NCBI GenBank assembly: GCA_003024785.1
Contig: PUQB01000210.1
Location: forward strand, 248,001-312,000
Direction: 5' to 3'
Length of the DNA stretch: 64,000 bases
From: Selaginella tamariscina
Taxonomy: Eukaryota > Streptophyta > Lycopodiopsida > Selaginellales > Selaginellaceae
The notes under the pieces were generated by a model that was given only the letters and a program-made list of their open reading frames with translations, was not told the origin of the DNA and searched no databases. This document shows positions 56,031 through 64,000 of the stretch, in pieces (the first letter of the stretch is position 1; each line of letters begins with the position of its first letter). Made by a program: the position numbers and the translations under genes.

Positions 56031-58739
56031 CTAACAATGTGTTGTCACAAGTTGCTTTGCCAAATTCCTCTTTTTGCCCAAGGTTTTTGCTACCACCCGG
56101 CCTTGCTAGTTACGCCACACTTCCCCAATTTTTCTTAAGCCTTGTAGCAGAGCTATTCTATCCCCATGAGCCATAGTCTTGAAGATTTGTTGTATGTAAT
56201 CTACTCCAAATTGATTCCTTCTTCACGTGAGCCTTTTTATACCTGCTACTTGAAACTCTACCATGTGGATCATACAACCAGTTGAATGTAGAATGTCCAC
56301 ACCATTGTATGTTCTTTCATTGCGGACCATCACAAAAGGTACATGCCATTCTGAATGGTAGTGCTGAAACTACTTTACCAGTAGCATAACAAAGTGGCAT
56401 GATATCTGGATACCTATGAAAGTTTCAGAGTTGATGAAGTTGAATCCATGTGGACCTCATCATCATCATCATCATCAAAGATTTCAATATCCAAAGACTC
56501 CATAACTTGCTTGTTCAAGTTAAAATAGTTTTAAAAATAAAATTTAAGTCATTTTATTTGAAGAAGAAGGACACAACACCAACATCTCACACTTGCTCCC
56601 ACAAAGCTTTTGTTGGAGACAAAAATACTAATAAGTGAACTTTCTCCTCCCAAGTTTTGAAGTTTTTGTATTCTTGCGTGACTTAGACAAGCCCTATTGC
56701 ACTACTACTAGTAGAAGATTTTGCATATCCTTCCTCATCACATCGCTATCTTGCAAGTGATAAAGATCTCTATCGAACATATACCACACTGATAAAATGT
56801 GATTGATGGTGACCAAATGTTCACCTACACATCAAATGGATTCACAAGCTTCTTTATGTTGTGGATGTAATCTTAATCATGAAAACATATAACTTCACTT
56901 TCTATTAACATGGTTGCTGTGAAAAACCATCACTCCCAGTCTAACTTGAATGGTTTAGCTCCCAAATAATCAAGCAACATTAACTTCTACCTCCTACCAT
57001 CCCCATCAAATGCATGACCCATTATGGGCCTCAAGACATGAGCAACATACTTGTTCCATGCGTCAACTAAAGCAACCATTGTTGCATCACATCCTCTATT
57101 TTAAACATGTGTTAAACATCTGTATGTTATTAATATTATAACATCCACAGAATATATTTGGTTGTCGGGGACTCCGCATGCAAAATGTGAGGTGAATTAG
57201 GTAGTCTTGGTGGTTGCCAAGACATTCTACCAATGCCCAATCTCAGGGTTCCAAGCCAGGGGATCTGGTTGTTACTTTGGGATGTACACGAAGGTGCTGT
57301 GGTTGCTTATACTTTAACGCTGTGAAGGTTCATGTATCAGTGAACTAGAGCTCCCCTCCTAATGGTGCATGGGGTCCGTCTAGTGAGGAGCAGGAAGAGG
57401 AGAGAAGGAAATTTGGGAAGGTGGCAATGGTAGATAGAAGAGATGTATATATTACCCCTTAATACAAGGTGCTTCTTTTGCTATAATAAGACACGTACGA
57501 GAAGATGGACTAAAATACCTTAACTCACTGTTCATCTTCATACTTATATAATGGGTCAGCTAGTACTAGGTTATAGGCTCAAGGAGCACTTCTCCATTAG
57601 TTTGTTACCCTACGATTGGGTCTTGTCTTACTGCCTTAATGCACCTCCCTAATACATCGTTTATTCGTTTATTGTATGTCAAGCAACAACCTTATTTTAA
57701 AAACTATTTAAGTAAAAGGTAATTGATCTAGACGATTGAATTTAGTATGATTGGATTTAGCATGTTGTTAATGCCGATTGATATCCATTGCTATTGGTCC
57801 ATACTCGTTGTATCTAAGCTACTCACCGTTTGACTCCCTTTTAAATGGTTGCTTGTTCGCACCCATTGATTGTTTAACAGTGGTCGAACCATTGTTAACA
57901 AGATACTTAAACTTATTTGTTGGCACATCTTCAGGCTATGTGGTTCATCACTATCTTACACCATAATGCTTGTGGCAGGTGGTGGCTTCGCTCCCTACTA
58001 TGGCCAATTTCAGGTTCGATAGGCAATTATTGCATCTCATAGATCGGTAGCTTATTTTATTATTTATTTAATACAATAAATAACTTTAATATAATAATTA
58101 TTAAAATATCTCATTTTAATATTTATTTAATATAATGAAAAGTTCTTGTAAAATGGTTTGTTAAAGAAAAGTTTCTTACATTTTATTATTAATAGGATTT
58201 TTATTATGACTTATTTATTATTATTTTTTTTCCATGTAACACTTATTTTGAAAAATTATGCTTTATTTTATTAATTATAATTTTCTTAAATTATTATTTA
58301 ACTGTATTAAAGCCTCATTTTCTCTTCAATATTCTTATCATTAATAATTATTATTCATGTAATAATTTTAATTACATACTGAAAACTTCATTATTATATA
58401 AAAATATTATATTTAAAGGTGACCATTTTTTTAAAAATGTAGCAATCCAAATGAACAAATATAATAAGAATGCTAACTTTTATTAAGCACCGGGTGCGAT
58501 AAAAGTGTTAACTTTTAATTAGGTATAAATATAGCACATCATAATAACAAAACCATATTAAAGATTAAATTAAAAAGGCTGTTCCTACGCCTTTTTACTA
58601 TTATAATAACACTATTCAAGAAATCTAATAATTAAATTATATATTGTTAATTATGCACCTTCAATAAGAAATTAATTGATAAATTAGTCTCTTGCACCTA
58701 CATTTTAGTGGTTGTACTATAATAAATAGACATTTTAAT
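56031..58739. other. Long spacer with a decayed reverse-strand coding remnant
   Basis: No intact gene is seen. On the minus strand around 57,080-56,900 a stop-ridden frame reads ATMVALVDAWNKYVAHVLRP and MLLDYLGAKPFKLDWE. Near 56,500-56,450 it reads a run of aspartates. This looks like an old transposon-derived coding sequence. The part from 58,000 on is AT-rich low-complexity sequence. Nothing else is supported. Confidence 0.4.
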
Positions 58740-59273
58740 TTAGTGTAGTTTAGTTTTGTATTCAATGACCTCCATATATATGTCCATCAACGTATATCCC
58801 GCAGAATCCCCACCTTCAATCTCCACAAGTCTCTCGAATGCCATCTTTCCCGCCACCACATTCTTCCACTTATCACAAGCACTCAACACTGTCCTCCATG
58901 TCACCGCCGTGGCTTCGAATGGCATATTCTTTATCACTTCCATGGCATCTTCAATCCTGTTGGCTCGTGCCAGAATATCCACCAAGCAATCGTAATGATC
59001 CCCACCTACAATATATATAAATATATATATGTGTGTGTGTGTGTGAGTGTGCGTGTGCGTGCGCGTGCGTGTGCAAGAGAGAGAGAGAGATCTCGTCTAT
59101 ATCACACTTTAGGCATAACGTACACGGAATCTGAATTTTAGCATTGCTCAAGTTGTATGCACGTGTGTGTGTGTGTATGTGTGTGGAGCATTGATTCATA
59201 CATGCAATATATTATACACATACATATTTATCGATGCATCCAGTACATGCAGTCACTCATAAACTACCTCTCC

Positions 59274-59315
<42 letters not shown>

Positions 59316-62300
59316 TGGAGAGGGAGAGAGAGAGAGTGGGTGTGTGTGTGTCTGTGTGGTATTTACTCGTTCTGTATGTATCATACACATACAGCTTTTT
59401 ATTACCGCAAACACACAGATGCTAATAAAAGACACACATCCTACATACATACATAGATATGTATCTGTGTGTGTATGTATGTATGTATGCGTATACCTGG
59501 CTCAATACCGTATTTTGTACTCATTTCTTCAAAATACTTTCGCCCTTGATCAACTAAACCAGCATGACTACAGGCCGTAAGCAAACACACAAAGCTCGGT
59601 CCGTACGGTCTTTGTCCACATTGGAGCATCTCATGGAACAGCCTGAAAACCGATCTTATCTCCCCTTGTCGGGTATATCCGGACATCAGGCTATTCCATG
59701 TCACCACCGTCTTTGCAACGAGGGAATTGAAGACGTGTTCAGCAATTGCCATGTTGGCACATTTGCAGTAGAAATCCACAAGAGAGTTCATTAGTATTGT
59801 ATCTGATGTGTAGCCTGCTCTGTTGATTTTTACGTGGAAAGATTTGCCTGGTTCCAGTGCCGCCAACTCAGCACATGCATTGACCGCCGCAAGCAAGGTC
59901 AGAGCATCCATAGATGATAGTAGCTGCCAATCCTAATTGTATACACATAATCACGTCCTTATAAATACACATGTACATTTATTTATTTATATATATATAT
60001 ACACATGTATTATTAATAGGTGCTTAAAACACAAACACCGACCGACAGACACAATTATATATCTATGCACGTATAACTTTCTTATGCATACGAGAGAGAG
60101 AGAGCGCTATCTGAACCCGTACTGTGTCCGTAACAGATACACATTATGTCTATGCGTGCATTCTGAACACAATACACTATATAAATGAGTATATACACAA
60201 ACACTACAAGCAATATATGTGATTGTGTATGCATGAATGTATGTGTACAACTTACTTGTAGTAGCTCTAACACCAAGTTACTTTTACCATTTTCACTGTA
60301 ACCAAACAGCAACGAAGCCTTAGATACCATGTTATGGAGCTCCATAGTGTCGAAACTTCTTGCATCTTCCATACTCCCACATTTTGCATACATATCCACC
60401 AAAGCATTTGATACAAACATTCCAAGAATATCGTCATCGCACAACATACGAGAGTGTACGTGCATTCCTTTATCCAGTGAGTTAACTTTTACTAACCTCC
60501 CGTTAACTCTCAAACCTTAATAATAAGAATAATAATTAAATATTATCAGACTTTAATAACAATAACTAGTATACCTTGTTCTTCTTGTGCCAAGTTGGCA
60601 CAGGCCTTTAGCACTGCGACGTATGTCACCGCATCCGGCACAAGGTTTCTGTAAATATAGTAGAAACGCACTATTTAGAATGTGGGTGTGTGTGCGTGAG
60701 TGAGTACGTGCGTGTGTTGTGTGTGTGTGTGGAGAGAGAGAGAGACGTGGAGATGAATGTGTGTGTGAAGCATGAATACAATGTATGTACACATACACTG
60801 TTTATCTGTGCGTGTGTGTGGATACCTTTGGCTGAAGAACAGTTCGAGGCACAAATTGGCTTCCCCATTATCCGCATATCCAACAATAATGAGTTCCATG
60901 AAACCAAGTTGTAACACAGCATTGAATCAAATATTCTTCTCGCATCAAAAAACTACCACAGTTTGCATACATATCTACCAAAGAGCTTGCAACATACACG
61001 TTTAAGTTATAATCTCTGTTTACCTAAATAATAATAAATTAATAGTTACCAGCTTATCAAGATATTAAGTAATTAATAACATAATTGAGTAGTATTATGA
61101 TGGTACCTGTACGAGTCGAGAGTGGATACACATGCCTTTTTCTAGTGAATCCATCTTCACGAGTCCAACTGTGTCTGTGTGTGTTCTATATATATATTTT
61201 GTGGAATGAAGAATGCACAACAACACACATACACACACGCACACAACCTTCATTTTCTGTAAGGAACGTGCAAGCTTTGAGAGCGGCAAGGAAAGCTAGA
61301 GAGTCTGGTTCATATTCCATGTTGTAAAAGAGCTCTAAAGCCTGTTTAGCTTCACCATTATCTGTTAATCCATGATTAGTGAAGTCCAACAAACCACGTC
61401 CTTCTTAGGAGTATTTAAAAACACCCTCCAAGCATCTGATAGGCTTCCACACTTGCAATACATGCCTACGAGATTGCTTGCCACGTAGATATCCGTATCG
61501 AACCCTCTTTGTACGGCTTCATTGTGTAAATGTACTCCTTTCTCCAAGGATTTTACCTGTGAATGAAACACATGCGTATTTACATGTATATGTAATTATT
61601 GACATACGTACATTTCTATGTATGTCTATACAGATATTATAATGAGTACATACGTAAGTTTTTTATCCTACATGTATAATCTACCTTGTCCTTAGCAGCA
61701 AGAGAAATGCAGGCCTTAAGTACCGCAACGAAAGAGCGAGAATCAGGAACACAAGCTTTTCCAGAGAAGATACTCAAGGCATATTCCTCGTCGTTATTTT
61801 CAGCATATCCAAGAATAAGTGAATTCCATGCCGCCAATACTGGATATGGCAACTCATCGAATAGTCTCTTTGCATCTTCCAAGTTTCCACATTTTGCATA
61901 GAAATCCACCAGACTGTTCATCACAAATACGTTCTCTCCACATCCTGCTGCAGTTGCCTGCCAAATATAAACATAAATATTTACACATGTAAATCCTTTA
62001 TTAAACACTTCATTATATTACATAGTGAAAACATACTTGCGTGTACTGCGGTGTGGTCTGTGTGAGAGAGAGAGGGAGAGAGAGATCTATTAGTTTTCCA
62101 CATATATAAGTTATCTCTGTGTGCAACAAGTGATCATATGAATGTGATATATATACATATCATAAATACTCAAGTATAAACCTTACAAATAGCCGTACAC
62201 TAATATATATATATACACAACTGGTTTTGTTTACAGATATGCATAACCTATCCTCTCTTTCAAGTTCTTTCTACCATAGAAATGTATGCACTTGCATATT

Positions 62301-63189
62301 TATATATTCATTTTTATTATCAATATAAATACCTGAGAATGGTAATGTATCCCTTTATGGAGAGAATCCAATTTCACCAGTTTTCCACCTGTAATTATGC
62401 CATTTTCCTTCTCCAGTATTTGTACAGGCCTTGAGAAAACACATGTTTAATCGCACGCACACACACATACAAAAGTGTACATGCATACATGTCTTTTACA
62501 TGTATTAAAACAGCATAATGTACACAGCTCTCTTTCTGTCTCTCTGTCTCCCTCTCACAACGCACACGCACGCGTGCACACACACACACACGTTATACAT
62601 ACCTTGAGTGTTGCGAGAAACGTCCGAGCATCTGGTGTGAAACCATTATGTTGCATGTGATAAAATAATGTAAAAACATGCTCAGAATCTCCATTATCTG
62701 CATATCCCAGAAGTAAAGTATTCCAAACAGTTGTGTCTACCTGAAAGCAAAAAGCATAACATTAACTAATAAAATCAAATAAATTTAGTAACTTAACTCA
62801 TCTTAATAGATAAACTAAACTGCATAAACTATTACTTTATATCCTTTAGTCTTGTTAAAGACGTGATGAGCTTCTATCATGCTTCCGCATTTTGCATACA
62901 TGTTGATCAGTGAACTTGAAATGTAAATATCCGGGTTTTCACCTGGTTAACATAGATATAACTGATATATAGAAATTATATGTGTGTAGGAGAGAGTACC
63001 TTCCAAGAAATCACAAATATGTTTATGGATTATCCTTCCTGTGTCTAAGTCCCTTAACCTGCTACATGCCTTGAGTGCAAAACATGTGTTTTCACCATCG
63101 TTAAACTTGTAAGGACTATGTAGTGAACTCCTATATATAAGCTTCTGAAATTGTTTATATAGGCAGTGGCATGCTAATCTACTCCTCAT
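58740..63189 (-). CDS. PLS-class pentatricopeptide repeat protein, intron-rich, ending in a short E-type domain
   Basis: PLS-class PPR proteins bind organelle RNA and mostly act in C-to-U editing. About twelve minus-strand coding blocks carry the repeats. They lie at about 63,189-63,000 (CFALKACSRLRDLDTGRIIH), 62,942-62,836 (SSLINMYAKCGSMIEAHHVF), 62,740-62,603, 62,424-62,333, 61,960-61,685 (NSLVDFYAKCGNLEDAKRLF), 61,558-61,263, 61,165-61,105, about 61,030-60,950, 60,915-60,580, 60,520-60,257 (VSNALVDMYAKCGSMEDA), 59,930-59,499 (LLTACSHAGLVDQGRKYFEE) and 59,009-58,740. The last block reads YDCLVDILARANRIEDAMEV and AVTWRTVLSACDKW, an E-type end, with no DYW deaminase. Introns often interrupt repeats and hold CA/GT/CT tracts. 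Some blocks (near 60,900 and 60,350) look frame-shifted. An organelle transit peptide is plausible but not clear. Confidence 0.85.
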
Positions 63190-64000
63190 AAGTTAGTGAG
63201 TCCATACTTTTACATCTGTTTTCTTCTTTTATAACCACCTCGGCTCCTGCAAATCAGCTTGTGTGTGTGTGCGGTTCACGTACAAACTTATATTCGTATA
63301 TATACAAAAATGTTTAGAGAACAAATACATGTGTATATACTAAGTATATAAACATGTTTTTTTATGCAATATTGAACTCATTTTGTAATAATTTATATAG
63401 AATGTGCATATATTTCAGTTAATTAAGCTTATAAGATAAAAAGAAGAACTTACAGTATGTGAATCGATGCGATAAAATTCCACAGCATTTTGTATCTAAT
63501 CCCTAAATATGAACCCTAAAATAATATTTAAACAATTATATATTTAATAATATCTTATGTGTAGGTAATAACGTTGTTATATGTAACATTGCTCTCAAAA
63601 ATACATTAAACTTTAGTATATTTTGAAGTAGAAAACGATTATTTCACAATTAGAATATTCTAGTTATTGAAGAGGATATCCTAGAAATATTATTGACATT
63701 AAACAATAAATATATGCTTAATTTATTTTAGATAATGGGATTTAAATATAATTTATTAAGTAAATAAATCTATAAGATAGTTTAATAAATGACCCTCTAT
63801 CTCGCTAAGTTTAAGTTATATTACCATGTCTTGTACTATCCTTATATATAGCATGGAATGCAATTAATAGAGTGTATATTAATTAATAATAAGGTTCTGG
63901 TTTGGTGGCAAAAAACTTTGTCCCTTATTATTGAATTAAATTATAATAATCATAATTCTATAATCATAATCATTTATTAGAATATTCTATAAATGATCCG
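63190..64000. other. Upstream region of PPR gene and window end
   Basis: AT-rich sequence with a GTGTGTGTG tract near 63,260 and the dispersed repeat at 63,612. No gene is seen before the window ends. Confidence 0.55.
63612..63795 (+). repeat. Dispersed repeat family, copy 3
   Basis: The longest of the three, with the same core and an AT-rich end. No inverted termini or target duplication were recognised. Confidence 0.9.

Noticed and set aside
59250..59456. Proteins rich in SLSLSL, HTHTHT or REREREK
   Set aside because: These are translations of CT, CA and GA microsatellites (also at 15,861, 35,144, 38,824, 53,535, 60,553) and not genes.

Overview
The window reads as nuclear DNA of a land plant, most likely a seed-free one (lycophyte or bryophyte grade; inference). 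Reasons: genes are split by many short GT-AG introns. There is a PLS-class pentatricopeptide-repeat (PPR) gene, a plant TMEM120/TMPIT gene, a remnant of a plant IRE-type AGC kinase, a BAHD acyltransferase and an arabinogalactan-like proline-rich frame. A WASH-complex SWIP-like remnant and crinkler-type (CR) effector-like genes point away from seed plants. Spacer DNA is AT-rich and full of (AT)n, (GT)n and (CT)n tracts, often inside introns. No rRNA, tRNA or CRISPR array was seen.

Layout. 1-12,420: a plus-strand LTR element with 1.7-kb LTRs (its 5' LTR is cut by the window start) and almost no coding capacity. A complete reverse-strand Ty3/gypsy chromovirus (3,343-9,567, target duplication ATGTG) is nested in it. 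12,421-17,949: a truncated retroelement, AT-rich spacer and a few possible exons. 17,950-24,327: a short-chain dehydrogenase/reductase (SDR) gene whose first intron holds another reverse-strand gypsy element with 160-bp LTRs (18,055-22,917, target duplication ATAC). 25,009-25,932: a BAHD acyltransferase lacking its 3' exon. 25,970-31,347: an imperfect palindrome carrying two divergent CR header exons; the right one leads into a header + P-loop NTPase + nuclease-like gene broken at one place. 33,852-35,204: C-terminal exons resembling WASH subunit SWIP. 36,575-39,303: a DDX52/ROK1 DEAD-box helicase. 40,758-43,059: TMEM120. 44,094-44,396: a small two-exon gene. 44.6-56 kb: a mosaic of remnants (IRE-like kinase N-terminus, proline-rich frame, IST1-like C-terminus) and shuffled reverse-strand copies of a gene family around a CR-type protein kinase (50,817-52,451). 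58,740-63,189: an intron-rich PLS-type PPR gene.

Interplay. Most genes are unrelated housekeeping or organelle genes separated by repeats. The common theme is disruption: nested retroelements, an inverted CR unit ending beside a truncated BAHD gene, and repeated fragment duplication around the kinase. Many otherwise well-conserved genes carry isolated one-base indels with intact splice sites. Uncorrected sequencing error must therefore be weighed against pseudogenization for every broken frame reported here.

The strongest new-looking observations are: a chromovirus that appears to prime reverse transcription from its own transcript 5' end (13-nt match, TATA box and predicted start site all in register); an apparent age inversion between the nested element and its host; and the palindromic CR unit.
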